DNA of 64,000 nucleotides from Candidatus Tepidiaquacellales bacterium OLB4/UTCHB1 (GTDB taxonomy: Bacteria > Bacteroidota > Ignavibacteria > Tepidaquicellales > Tepidaquicellaceae): positions 124,001 to 188,000 of the forward strand of contig MWSW01000012.1 of NCBI GenBank assembly GCA_002050165.1, written 5' to 3'. The notes under the pieces are model-generated. The model did no database searches and had not been told where the DNA came from. It worked only from the letters and a program-made list of their open reading frames with translations. Both the position numbers and the translations under genes were made by a program. Positions within the stretch are counted from its first letter, which is position 1; each line of letters starts with the position of its first letter. Positions 16,279 to 25,514 of the stretch are shown in pieces.

Positions 16279-18576
16279 CTATTTTACCAGAACCATTCTT
16301 TTCGATGAAATGAATTCCTGACCGTCAAAACCTTTAACAACCAATCTGTAGAAATAAACACCACTTGCAAACTTGCTACCATTGAACGTTGCAGTGTAAC
16401 TGCCGATTGTAGCCGGTTGATTCATCAGTGTTTCCATTTCCCTGCCGAGGAGATCATAAACTTTGAGAGAAACGAACGCTTCAACCGGAATAGTGAAATT
16501 GATTTTAGTTTCAGGGTTAAACGGATTCGGATAGTTCTGCGATAATCTGAAATCGTGCACTAACTCGGAGTTAACTGAAATACCCACCGGTGTAAAAGTT
16601 CCGAAATCATTTATATCCCGCGGGATCAATTTCCAGTTGTTATACGAGAAATACAGAATTCCTCCGATTGATGACCATTCATCATTTTTCGTTACCAACA
16701 CATTACCGGCAGCTGAACCATTGCCGTCCCAGTTATTTGTGTATGGATGTCTTCCCGCATTCAATTTAATCCTTGAAGAAACACCGGAAGCATCGCGAAC
16801 GTAAATCTCCCCGTAGTTTCTCCTGAACACAGTGTCCTGAAGCGGTTCCTGACTAGTACACGCTGTTCCCGTTGATCCGTTTACACATGAGACACTAACT
16901 GCTGCATCCACTTTTAACAGAACTGCTTCCCACTTCTCAATTCTTAAATCACCACCCGGATACGAAATAGAAAGATCGGAAGTTGACAAAACCTGTGTCG
17001 GAGGTAATGGATTATTAACCGACAATACCTGTATATCTGACGGAGTTGCAATATTAATTCTGGTCATTCCGAAATTTTCTTCAACCGTACCTTTAACTCT
17101 GACAAGGTCACCTCTGTTAAGGGCATCAGTTGATGCGCCATACAACCAAATACCGCTAAACTCACCCTGACCGTTTTGTATGATAACAAGCTTTTCCGAA
17201 TTTTGTGTTGTCCATGGTCCGTTATAATTAACACCGGGGATATCGGATGTGTCCGATGTTACTATACCCTCGATTCCCCTTACGAAAGCATCTTCAAACG
17301 CTGACCTTCCACCGTTGTTAGGACAAAACTGAACATCCTGAACACTCATTGAATCGCTTGCAAGAACTTTATAGAACATTGTAGAAACCGAAGTATCCGC
17401 TGGCAGAGTTCTCACACCGCCTGAATTATCTTCAGCTCTGAAAAAATATTCTACCAAGGTGCCAAGCGGGAATGCCGGGATTGTACCGGAATAAATATTT
17501 CCCGTTGGAGTCATACTTACACTATTGTACGAACTCCCATCAGACCTGTATAAAAGCTGCACTGAAGCAATCGGAGAAGTACCCGGATTCACCGTCGTAG
17601 AAACAATCACCTGATCGGACGGTGTCGGTACGCCCGGAATTCTTAAAGGGTTTGACAGAAACGGTGGTGTCGCCCCTAGGCTTAGGTCGCTCGGATAAAT
17701 CGGAACGATTGCATAAGGTAACTGACTGCCGAACGCACCTTCATTATTTGCTTGGATAATTACACCACGAATATAGTTTACCTGTGTACCGTAAGACGGA
17801 TGATTGTATGAAGTATCTAATGTCTGGTTAGGATCGGTTGTAAAAAAATTTGAATAATCCCGGAAGTACAGTTTATTTCCGTTTGCGTCAACAACGCTCC
17901 ACGGTTGCCTGTTACCAATTCCCGGCGCAACTGTTACGTTACGAATTTCAACATACATACCTTCGTACTTCTCTCCGTCAATGTAATTCACCGAACCACC
18001 GTTAGGATAATCACCAATGCCAAAATCCGAAACATTAACTAATATAGGATCCGGTCTCTTGGTTGGAGTCCCGATTGGCGTAACAGTGTAACCGGAAGCT
18101 GTGTCATGTGCAATTTGTGTTACGAAACCCGCACCGGAATATGGGAAATTTGTTCCGCCGTATTCCTGAACTACACCTCTCAACCTTACGACTTGTCCCG
18201 TATCCAGAAAATCTATACCGGTCTGAGGATTCCTCGTACCCTGTCGTACGATTATTCCGCCCCAGACTTGATTGTTCGTGTCCTGAATATAAGTTGTGTA
18301 GCTATTTTGACCTCTGAGTAAAGTGCGTAAGTCTCCGTTTAATGGAGACACTCTTGGTGGGGCAACTACTCTGCCAACTATCTCAACTGAGTCATTCATC
18401 ATATCTGACTTGTCTTTACCTGCTGCAAGTGAATCGTTCGACTTGAATTGGATTTGCTGAATTGTAACAGGATTGAAATCCAGATTCTGTATGCCAAATC
18501 CCAGCGATATCAAAATGAACACTCCCATCATAACTGCAGGGATGTATTTTAAAACATTTGAAATTTTGTTTTTCAT
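16279..18576 (-). CDS. Secreted multidomain protein with OB-fold-like domains and T9SS type A sorting domain
   Basis: The 765-residue protein has an N-terminal hydrophobic segment (about 11-30). OB-fold-like modules follow: VEIVGRVVAPPRV, TYIQDTNNQVWGGIIVRQGT and GQVVRLRGVVQEYG, and again at GIEGIVTSDTS, KLVIIQNGQGEFSGIWLY and GDLVRVKGTVEENFG. This resembles the N-terminus of the PLD-like protein at 5746-8064. An Ig-like segment lies between them (about 315-405). The C-terminus is a T9SS type A domain (LSQNYPNPFNP, SGVYFYRL, KRMVLVK). OB domains of this kind often sit beside secreted nucleases, but no catalytic domain is visible here, so a binding role is more likely. The gene has its own terminator. 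Confidence 0.85.
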   Translation of the reverse strand: MKNKISNVLKYIPAVMMGVFILISLGFGIQNLDFNPVTIQQIQFKSNDSLAAGKDKSDMMNDSVEIVGRVVAPPRVSPLNGDLRTLLRGQNSYTTYIQDTNNQVWGGIIVRQGTRNPQTGIDFLDTGQVVRLRGVVQEYGGTNFPYSGAGFVTQIAHDTASGYTVTPIGTPTKRPDPILVNVSDFGIGDYPNGGSVNYIDGEKYEGMYVEIRNVTVAPGIGNRQPWSVVDANGNKLYFRDYSNFFTTDPNQTLDTSYNHPSYGTQVNYIRGVIIQANNEGAFGSQLPYAIVPIYPSDLSLGATPPFLSNPLRIPGVPTPSDQVIVSTTVNPGTSPIASVQLLYRSDGSSYNSVSMTPTGNIYSGTIPAFPLGTLVEYFFRAEDNSGGVRTLPADTSVSTMFYKVLASDSMSVQDVQFCPNNGGRSAFEDAFVRGIEGIVTSDTSDIPGVNYNGPWTTQNSEKLVIIQNGQGEFSGIWLYGASTDALNRGDLVRVKGTVEENFGMTRINIATPSDIQVLSVNNPLPPTQVLSTSDLSISYPGGDLRIEKWEAVLLKVDAAVSVSCVNGSTGTACTSQEPLQDTVFRRNYGEIYVRDASGVSSRIKLNAGRHPYTNNWDGNGSAAGNVLVTKNDEWSSIGGILYFSYNNWKLIPRDINDFGTFTPVGISVNSELVHDFRLSQNYPNPFNPETKINFTIPVEAFVSLKVYDLLGREMETLMNQPATIGSYTATFNGSKFASGVYFYRLVVKGFDGQEFISSKRMVLVK

Positions 18577-18686
18577 TTCTGATTTATTTTCAATTAAAAA
18601 AAATTTTCAACCTCAAAAGTATTCCTGAAATTGTAGAACAAAAAATTTTGATGAAGCTTAATTTACAAAACCAACATTAAAATTTA

Positions 18687-20771
18687 TCATTTTACAATGA
18701 GAAATTTCCCTCGTTTTATTTCTCCTGACTTATGATCCTTCACGGTAAAGAAATACAATCCGGATGCAACCGCCTGCTCATCTTTTGATATTAAATCCCA
18801 TGCATGTTCACCACCGGCAAACTTTTGTGTCCCGTCTGAGTATGTATTGAACCATTCCAGGTCTGATGCATTGTATGTTTCGGCATTATGTTCAAATCTG
18901 TCAACGAGGTCGCCCGATAGAGTCCAGATTGAGATTTCACAATTCGATGGTAAATTGAAAAAATATATTTTCCTTAAAACTTCTCTTTTGTTTCCAGTCC
19001 CGTCCCAGATAGCATTTCCGTAATAAGGGTTAGGATAAACTCCAACCTCTGCATCGGCATTGTTGTTAGCCGGAGTTCCGACGACAATTCGCTTCGAGTT
19101 ACCAAGCTTACTACTTTCTAGCGGGCCGAGCCCTTGCTCCTCATCACCTTTATCATAAGCAGTAACTGTATAGACATACATAAATCCGTTTAACTGATTC
19201 GGGAATTCAAATTTATACCAATATTTGTTAGTATCGCCATCGAACATCATCGGTTCCGACAGTTTAATAAAACCGAAACCGGTGTTGTTTCCTATGTTAT
19301 TGATGCTATCGAAATCTGCAATAATATCGAGTTGCTGTTCGAGGTCAGTATTCAGTTCGAGTTGCGCCTGTGGCTTTGTCCTGTATATTTTATAACCTTC
19401 GAAGTCTTCAAGCCCTGAAATCGGGTCCACACTTTTTTCTGAATTCTTAGACCACCACAAAGTAACTTTTTTGTCCTCAATTTCTGCACGAGTAATTGGC
19501 GCATCTGGTGGTGATGGGAGTTTATAACCATTGTCGTAAGAGCGTTGTGCCCAGCCAAGATTTACATACAAATCCTCTTTTTGAAAATCAGTATCCAATG
19601 TTTGCGGGTCTGTCCCCTTTTTCTTTGCACAGACAATAGCGTAAACGATATTGATAGTATCGTTGGCATAATTGAGTTGAAGCCTCTGACCGTCTGAATT
19701 CGCCATCGGTCCGTATGAAAGCAACGTTGATCTGTTGCTCGGTGAATGTCGAAGTTGATTTATCCGCACGGTGTCAATCATAGTAGGCGGATTGATCGTA
19801 AGGTATCCTTGCAACTTCTGGTATCGTCCACCACGAAGGGTAACGTCATTATCCACAGTTGGCGAAAAATAAACCGGATCGGTACTGTTTCTAAACTGCC
19901 AAATCGTATAGTGAGTTCTATTATTGACTAATTCGTTATCGGGACGAGGTGAAACCCCGAGTAAAGCCTGCCCGAGATAACTATCCGTAAAACCCGGATC
20001 TCCACTGTAGTCGTATTCATAAGCCATTCGAAGTGTATCAATAAATCCGTTAGCGCCTTTATTGAAAAAACTCGTTCCCCCCGGAGGAGTTATATTTGTA
20101 TTTCTTACTACTGCATCTGCCCAAAGCCCTATATATATGCTGTCTATCGGATCTGTATTACCTTTGTATCCGATATTTACAATTCTGTAATTAAGAATTA
20201 CAAACGAGTTAGCAAAGTTCAGATCGTATGCATAAGTTTCAAGGAGCACTTTAATCCCGAGCGGCTCATGTTCCTGAATTACTGTACCGTTAACCGTAAG
20301 GTTTGTATCAAAAAAATCGGTTACGAAATCCTGCGCAGAAATTGCATCCGGTCTGAAAAATGGAGAAGTTTGAAGGTTTGAACGGTGCAATATTCCAGAA
20401 CCGGGGGCGTTAGTGAACTCAAAACCAACGTTGCGGTTTCCTGTCGTTACGTCAACTGCAGCAGTGGTTACATAAGTCTGACCATTCTTTACCCCGCCAA
20501 CCCACAATCCACCCAGGAACAAATGCTCAATTCCGGAATTAATAGGATACTGACATGATGGCTGACTCGGAAAGTTTACAAATCCGTTCCCTATGGTTCC
20601 ATAGTTTGTTACAGTTAAAGAAATATTTCCAATATTGGTAAATACGTTGTTGATGTCATCATTGGGCGATAAATATTTTCCCGTATTCGCCGAAATCAAA
20701 GACATCCAAAAAATAAGCGTTGAAATTAAAAGAACAGTTCTTTTAAAAATTGAACGTAAGATTAAACTCAT
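18687..20771 (-). CDS. Large secreted protein with atypical (FlgD/T9SS-like) C-terminal domain
   Basis: Starting at ATG 20771 (a TTG lies two codons upstream) gives 694 residues with a signal peptide ending SLISAN. The body is beta-rich and not recognised: it contains GIEHLFLGGLWVGGVKNGQTYV, repeated short Asp/Asn segments and an Fn3-like part near residue 440. The C-terminal ~110 residues begin VGVYPNPYYGNAIWD and end SGLYFFTVKDHKSGEIKRGKFLIVK, with ISIWTLSGDLV in the middle. That layout matches a sorting domain, but the NPFNP core is replaced by YPNPY, so it is a divergent subtype. Export through T9SS is likely. The protein lies between two T9SS cargo genes on the same strand. Confidence 0.75.
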   Translation of the reverse strand: MSLILRSIFKRTVLLISTLIFWMSLISANTGKYLSPNDDINNVFTNIGNISLTVTNYGTIGNGFVNFPSQPSCQYPINSGIEHLFLGGLWVGGVKNGQTYVTTAAVDVTTGNRNVGFEFTNAPGSGILHRSNLQTSPFFRPDAISAQDFVTDFFDTNLTVNGTVIQEHEPLGIKVLLETYAYDLNFANSFVILNYRIVNIGYKGNTDPIDSIYIGLWADAVVRNTNITPPGGTSFFNKGANGFIDTLRMAYEYDYSGDPGFTDSYLGQALLGVSPRPDNELVNNRTHYTIWQFRNSTDPVYFSPTVDNDVTLRGGRYQKLQGYLTINPPTMIDTVRINQLRHSPSNRSTLLSYGPMANSDGQRLQLNYANDTINIVYAIVCAKKKGTDPQTLDTDFQKEDLYVNLGWAQRSYDNGYKLPSPPDAPITRAEIEDKKVTLWWSKNSEKSVDPISGLEDFEGYKIYRTKPQAQLELNTDLEQQLDIIADFDSINNIGNNTGFGFIKLSEPMMFDGDTNKYWYKFEFPNQLNGFMYVYTVTAYDKGDEEQGLGPLESSKLGNSKRIVVGTPANNNADAEVGVYPNPYYGNAIWDGTGNKREVLRKIYFFNLPSNCEISIWTLSGDLVDRFEHNAETYNASDLEWFNTYSDGTQKFAGGEHAWDLISKDEQAVASGLYFFTVKDHKSGEIKRGKFLIVK

Positions 20772-20946
20772 GAGCAAATGTAATCGTGAATTGAAAATAA
20801 AATTAAAGTAGATTTTTCGCCGTAACTTTATTTCTGACGATGTTGTAATATAGAATATTATATCGTGTAATTAAATTAAAAATTTCTTTCGGAATTGAAC
20901 GACTTACAACCATGAAATATACCTTAAGTAAGAGATTTCGTAACAA

Positions 20947-20973
20947 AAAAAGCGAAGCACCGCTCCGCTTTTT
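20947..20973 (-). terminator. Terminator after the Omp28-like gene
   Basis: A 12-bp stem (20947-20958 with 20962-20973) closes a 3-base loop, with one G-U wobble in the minus-strand RNA. A run of seven T follows. It lies 30 bases after the stop at 21003. Confidence 0.85.
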
Positions 20974-21002
20974 AATAGAACAAACGTTGGAAGTTTATTT
21001 TG

Positions 21003-22085
21003 TCACTTGATTAACATCATTTTTTTCGTCATGCTGAAACCTTCTGCATTCAATGTGTAAAAGTAAACTCCGCTGGGAAGATCTGCACCCTCAAATTGTG
21101 CATTATATGTTCCTGCTTTAAGAAATCCATCAAGATAAGATGAAATCTCATTTCCCAATGCATCATAATATTTAAGTGATACATTTCCATCGACCGGTAC
21201 AGAGAAAATTATGTTGGTTGTTGGGTTGAAAGGATTTGGGAAATTCTGAGACAAATTGTATTCCGTTGGAACTGTACCGTTTGTACCTATAATCCCTGTT
21301 GGTTCATCTACAGGAATAGAAATCGAATTGATAATATCACTTTGTGTACTTATTGAACCGAACTCTTTCCATACAAAAATAGCTATATCAGAATTTTCAG
21401 GTACAACGTCGTTTGCGAGCGTGTAATTAGTAGTAACATTTTTTACCGTACCTGTAGTCCAAGTACCTGAGGTGTGAATTACCTCACCGGTCGCACCATT
21501 AATTAGACCTTTGCAAACATGGTCATGAACGTAATTGCTGGATCCGGGGCAAGAGCCGTTTCCGGTCTGAGGATAAACCATTCCACTTTCAAGCAGAACA
21601 AGATTTACCCTGTAAGTACCATCAAGATCTTCAAGCGCAGTTACATCCAAATCAAGTGAAACATTCCTTGTACTATTATCATAGTTTATCTCAGCATCAA
21701 TCCGCACTTTCGGATTGATCGAGGCTTGTTGTATAACCACCTGATTATTCCAGGCGTTTCTACTGATTACACCGCTCCGCCTTCCCACAACTCCGGTCGG
21801 ATAACCAGTAAACCCGAATAATTGTCTGATGGCTAAACTGTAAGACTGCCACGGATCGCTACCTGCACCGTGATAAGCAAGCACAACTACATCTGGAAAC
21901 GTAATGAGAATATTTTCAATTACGTCATGACCACACGGACACCATTGACACCATGTTCCGGTGCAATATTCCACTGTCGTGTTGAAACTTGAATCAGTTG
22001 AATAAGTCCTTTGGGAATAAGAATAATTTGAAAAGATTAATGTAAATAGAACTGCTACTAAAAAACCAGAAAAAAATGTTTTCAT
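21003..22085 (-). CDS. Omp28-like thioredoxin-fold protein with T9SS type A sorting domain
   Basis: The 360-residue precursor has a signal peptide ending SYSQ. A thioredoxin-like domain (about 30-125) contains the cysteine cluster EYCTGTWCQWCPCGHD, followed by PDVVVLAYHGAGSDPW and FTGYPTGVV. The last is the cis-proline loop expected in this fold. Omp28-related proteins of Bacteroidota share this CxxC-type centre and are surface-exposed; their function is unsettled. A beta-sandwich-like middle part (about 135-265) contains two more cysteines. The C-terminus is a T9SS domain (NFPNPFNP, SGVYFYTL, KKMMLIK). The CQWC/CPC site suggests thiol redox or disulfide activity outside the cell, which is inferred from the fold only. 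Confidence 0.87.
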   Translation of the reverse strand: MKTFFSGFLVAVLFTLIFSNYSYSQRTYSTDSSFNTTVEYCTGTWCQWCPCGHDVIENILITFPDVVVLAYHGAGSDPWQSYSLAIRQLFGFTGYPTGVVGRRSGVISRNAWNNQVVIQQASINPKVRIDAEINYDNSTRNVSLDLDVTALEDLDGTYRVNLVLLESGMVYPQTGNGSCPGSSNYVHDHVCKGLINGATGEVIHTSGTWTTGTVKNVTTNYTLANDVVPENSDIAIFVWKEFGSISTQSDIINSISIPVDEPTGIIGTNGTVPTEYNLSQNFPNPFNPTTNIIFSVPVDGNVSLKYYDALGNEISSYLDGFLKAGTYNAQFEGADLPSGVYFYTLNAEGFSMTKKMMLIK

Positions 22086-22150
22086 TTTTTCATTGTTTAA
22101 TTTAGTTTAAAAATAATCGAATTATTTTTTTTTTCAAATACATTAAATGG

Positions 22151-22186
22151 AAAAGCGCCTCAGAATTCTCATCCTGAAACGCTTTT
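22151..22186 (-). terminator. Terminator after a 39-residue ORF
   Basis: A 13-bp stem (AAAAGCG-CCTCAG at 22151-22163, CTGAAA-CGCTTTT at 22174-22186) has two G-U pairs in the minus-strand RNA. The T-run after it is short, so strength is moderate. It lies 27 bases after the stop of the small ORF at 22213. Confidence 0.65.
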
Positions 22187-22212
22187 CATTGGGGAGATAC
22201 TACAATTATTTG

Positions 22213-22332
22213 CTATGCTTCGCTTTCTTCATCATTATCCGCATCACTGTCATTACAATCATCAGAGTTTTCTCTATTGTGATTGTTCAGATCGTCATCT
22301 TCGGGAAGCGGAATTGAAATTTCAACTGACAT
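22213..22332 (-). CDS. Small highly acidic protein (39 residues)
   Basis: ATG at 22332 to TAG at 22213 encodes 39 residues, beginning MSVEISIPLPEDDD and ending DADNDEESEA. More than a third of the residues are Asp or Glu, with many Asn and one Cys. No family is recognised. It occupies a 418-base interval bounded by two hairpin terminators: one upstream, ending the protease gene (22437-22468), and one 27 bases downstream. That argues for a separate short transcript. Whether it is translated or only an RNA is not decided by sequence. Nothing resembling a strong ribosome-binding site precedes it, but that is normal for this genome. Confidence 0.45.
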   Translation of the reverse strand: MSVEISIPLPEDDDLNNHNRENSDDCNDSDADNDEESEA

Positions 22333-22436
22333 ACTTGTTTAATTAATTTGGTACCAAACTATATATAAGAATTTAAAATCCCAAAGAGAAATTTCTTCAT
22401 TTGTAAAAAAATATCCGTCTTTATAACAAAAAATAA

Positions 22437-22468
22437 AAAAATCCATTACTACAAAGTAATGGATTTTT
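22437..22468 (-). terminator. Terminator after the subtilisin-like protease gene
   Basis: A perfect 13-bp inverted repeat (AAAAATCCATTAC at 22437-22449, GTAATGGATTTTT at 22456-22468) with a 6-base loop. A minus-strand T-run is followed by TATTTTTTG. It is 36 bases past the stop at 22505. Confidence 0.9.
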
Positions 22469-22504
22469 AAATACAAATTAATTCGGGAGTATTTACTTTG
22501 CCGA

Positions 22505-24910
22505 TTATTTGACCAGCAACATTTTTCTGGATTCTGTAAAATCGCCGGCTTCTATTCTATAATAATACACACCGCTTGAAAGCCCTTTGAAATCATTGGC
22601 ATCAAATTCTACAGTATAGTTTCCCCTCTTTTTGTGACCATGAACAAGAATACCAATCTCCCGACCCAAAACATTGAACACTTTAATTGTTACTAACCCA
22701 TCCTTCGGAATAGTGTAGTTTATTAAAGTTGACGGATTGAACGGATTCGGAAAGTTTTGTGCTAAATTGTAGGTTAAATCTGAACTTTGATTTGGGTTGC
22801 TAATCCCGGTTGTCATATTTAACGGGAAATTGTTACTAAAAGCTGTAGTTGTGTAATATGAAGTTGCGCTGTTGGTGTCAGAAATCTCAAGCGATATGGT
22901 CTTACCTGATGATGAAGAATTTGTATTAGCAGCAAGTATTAAAGTACGCGGCTGATTTAGATACTTAAATTTTAATCCGTCGAAATCAAGTTGTGAGGAA
23001 TTGAACGGAACGGATGCTATCCAAATATCACCATCAGAAATAGAACTATTTTCATCAACATCGAAATACAAATCAAATGAGTTAACATCAGACGCAACCG
23101 CATTTGTCGTCACATTATAGAGCAAATGTTTTAAAGATCCAACTTCGGGTGAAACATCAGTCCAGATTTTTATACCTGCAATCTCCATTGCTGTATCTGC
23201 GCCGGTAAATGTACTTGACATGAACATATTGCTTCCGCCCGCAATACCCTGAAGATAAAACTTTGGAGAAGTTGTAGCGTTTAAAGCGTCAATTCTTCCA
23301 GCGCCGTATCTAGTATCTTTGCCCGGGGCACCTTTTTCAATTGCCGTCAATTGTATAACTTTCGCAACATCCTGAGGTAACATTTCGGGATTTACGTCAA
23401 GCATGAGAGCAATTAAACCTGCCGTGTGCGGGGTTGCAGATGAGGTACCGCCAAAAGAAGAGTAACCGTTGCTTGTAGAGATCGACATTGTTCCTTCGCC
23501 CGGTGCAGATACATCAGGTTTTAATAATCCCATCGAATCCGGGTTCGCCGGATTAGTCATGCTATACGGATAATCCTCGTATCCCGGTACGGGTGGATAC
23601 GGATATGTTCCCGGCAATCCGAGATTCCTGAAATCAGTCCATGCTGATGGTCCGTGCGGTGATGAAGAGGTAATTATATCTGACGAAGCATTAACGTTTC
23701 CAACACCGATTACGCCACCAATACCGCCGACTAATATTTGGTCGGGATGAACCCAAGGTGCGGGAACATTACCTGCTGCAGATATATTTACCGGTACAGG
23801 AGCGCTACCAAGATTATTACCATCGTTACTGGTTGAATTTGCATGCACCATTCCGGCCGCAAGCGACATATCTGTTACTAATCTAAACTGGAAATAATTA
23901 GGTTTTGGGTTCATGTACCACTTCCATGACAATGAACTTGTAACAATATCGCAACCCATTTCAAGCGCATACTGGAATGCAGACCATTGGGCAGATTCAC
24001 CGGATGAATTTCTCATCAAAAGACACTGTGCACCCGGAGCGACACCGGTTTGAGTACCCATTGTACCATCTCCGCATACCTGCCCAAATGTTGAGGTGCC
24101 ATGAGAAGAAGATGTAATTTGTCCGCTGTTGTTAGTGAAATCCCAACCTACCAAATCATCAACCTTTCCGTTACCATCATCATCAACTCCGTTCAAGTCA
24201 CCGGCATCGTATGTCGATGTTAATCCGCTGCCGTAGGTTATCGTTTTTCCGTTACTATTGGCATCTTCACCAAGATTTTGGAAAGTTCTATTGACAACAT
24301 CCTGATGCTGCCATTTAAATCCGTTATCTGAATTTCCAACAAGAACGCCATTACCGTTTATTCCTAACGCCCACACCTGTGGTGCCCTTATCAATGTCAA
24401 TCCTATCTGCGGTGCTGAAAAATTTACGGATGCTCCGATAAACGGAGCCCTCTCGATGCTATTATCTATGAGCATTTCCTCCGCATGTGTTTTATCGTAC
24501 CCGATGAATGAAATTTCCGCAAATTCATTTGCAAGTTCGTAAATAACTTCAGAACTTGCTTCAAGCCTTATTGAATTATTAATCCAAAGGTATTCAACAA
24601 ATTCAACTGAATTTGAGCCCTCCAGATTCGAAAGGTAATTTCTTGCAGAATGCTGGTACTGATTTGAAAATGACTTTAACCTGTTTATTACTATATTCCG
24701 CCTCTGATCTTTCGGTGTATCGTACGAGATGTCCGCAAAGTCTGACAAAGTTAAATAATCATTGAACAAAATGTAAATCGGATACTTTTGTAATGGATTA
24801 TCCGAATTCTGCATTTCATTCAATAAGAAGGGATGTATCTTTGAATTATCAGCTTCTGAAATTCCTGATATTAATACAGTGAGAAATAATGTTAATAAGA
24901 TTTTCTTCAT
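22505..24910 (-). CDS. Subtilisin-like serine peptidase (S8 family) with T9SS type A sorting domain
   Basis: The 801-residue precursor has a signal peptide (about 1-20) and a propeptide-like region to about residue 170. The S8 domain carries all three catalytic residues: Asp near 196 (VGNSDNG), His near 270 (SSHGTSTFG) and Ser near 490 (GGTSSATPHTAGL). A beta-rich segment (about 550-710) may assist processing or binding. The C-terminus is a T9SS type A domain (NFPNPFNP, SGVYYYRIEAGDF, RKMLLVK). It is expected to be an extracellular or surface protease for protein degradation or maturation. The Asp-rich DANSNGK and GVDDDGNGKVDD segments between Asp and His resemble calcium-binding loops. It is transcribed alone, with a strong terminator. 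Confidence 0.93.
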   Translation of the reverse strand: MKKILLTLFLTVLISGISEADNSKIHPFLLNEMQNSDNPLQKYPIYILFNDYLTLSDFADISYDTPKDQRRNIVINRLKSFSNQYQHSARNYLSNLEGSNSVEFVEYLWINNSIRLEASSEVIYELANEFAEISFIGYDKTHAEEMLIDNSIERAPFIGASVNFSAPQIGLTLIRAPQVWALGINGNGVLVGNSDNGFKWQHQDVVNRTFQNLGEDANSNGKTITYGSGLTSTYDAGDLNGVDDDGNGKVDDLVGWDFTNNSGQITSSSHGTSTFGQVCGDGTMGTQTGVAPGAQCLLMRNSSGESAQWSAFQYALEMGCDIVTSSLSWKWYMNPKPNYFQFRLVTDMSLAAGMVHANSTSNDGNNLGSAPVPVNISAAGNVPAPWVHPDQILVGGIGGVIGVGNVNASSDIITSSSPHGPSAWTDFRNLGLPGTYPYPPVPGYEDYPYSMTNPANPDSMGLLKPDVSAPGEGTMSISTSNGYSSFGGTSSATPHTAGLIALMLDVNPEMLPQDVAKVIQLTAIEKGAPGKDTRYGAGRIDALNATTSPKFYLQGIAGGSNMFMSSTFTGADTAMEIAGIKIWTDVSPEVGSLKHLLYNVTTNAVASDVNSFDLYFDVDENSSISDGDIWIASVPFNSSQLDFDGLKFKYLNQPRTLILAANTNSSSSGKTISLEISDTNSATSYYTTTAFSNNFPLNMTTGISNPNQSSDLTYNLAQNFPNPFNPSTLINYTIPKDGLVTIKVFNVLGREIGILVHGHKKRGNYTVEFDANDFKGLSSGVYYYRIEAGDFTESRKMLLVK

Positions 24911-25238
24911 TTGAGTTTTGTTAAGTGGATTAGACGTAATTTTAAATGTTTTTGAGGGATTTTACAATACAAATTCGATTCTTTGAAACTAAAAAATCTA
25001 ATTAACAAATCTAATTTTTTTTTAAAAACTGACTCGATAACTATTTTCGATAAATCCGAACTCTGGAAATTCCAAACCATTTTTTATTGGTAATCTGTCA
25101 TTACCACACCAACAATAAACATTATAGAGCTTTGGTTAATTATCTTAAATTTAAAGCTATTAACAATGATATGTTCAAATATATTATGTTCGGGTTTTGG
25201 AAGTGCATCAGAGGGATAACCATGGGGTTGGATTTTTG
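24911..25238 (-). other. Intergenic region upstream of the protease gene, nothing coding seen
   Basis: These 328 AT-rich bases between the protease start and the tRNA hold no convincing ORF, repeat or RNA. The region should contain the protease promoter, but I could not assign promoter elements. A short plus-strand frame here runs into the tRNA and is not a gene. Confidence 0.6.
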
Positions 25239-25311
25239 TGGAGCCAAGGGGAATCGAACCCCTAACCCCTAGCTTGCAAAGCTAGTGCTCTACCAATTGA
25301 GCTATGGCCCC
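25239..25311 (-). tRNA. tRNA-Ala (anticodon UGC)
   Basis: The minus strand reads as a full 73-base cloverleaf. A GGGGCCA/TGGCTCC acceptor stem has one G-U pair. The D arm is AGCTCAATTGGTAGAGC. The anticodon arm is CTAGC-TTTGCAA-GCTAG with anticodon TGC. The T arm is AGGGG-TTCGATT-CCCCT. Discriminator base A is present, and the CCA end is not encoded (CAA follows). Confidence 0.97.
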
Positions 25312-25514
25312 TTTGAATCTGATTAGATTAATTGTGTTTGCAAAAATAACATATGTGTATAAATAGTATCAAAAAATACAAACAGACAATTATCTCTTGT
25401 TACTTATATCAGTTTCGGTTTTCATTCAACGCATGTTCACGCTATGATCAAACCGGAAGTTACAAAAATATTGATTAAGGTTTTAAACTTCAATCACGAT
25501 TTTTATATTTGTAT

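Noticed and set aside
20911-21006. Short plus-strand ORF starting ATGAAATATACC
   Set aside because: It spans a clear minus-strand terminator and has no coding signs; it is probably chance.
25087-25272. 61-residue plus-strand ORF ending in GAKGNRTPNP
   Set aside because: Its C-terminus is the reverse reading of the tRNA-Ala gene, a well-known spurious translation. No homology signal or ribosome-binding site.
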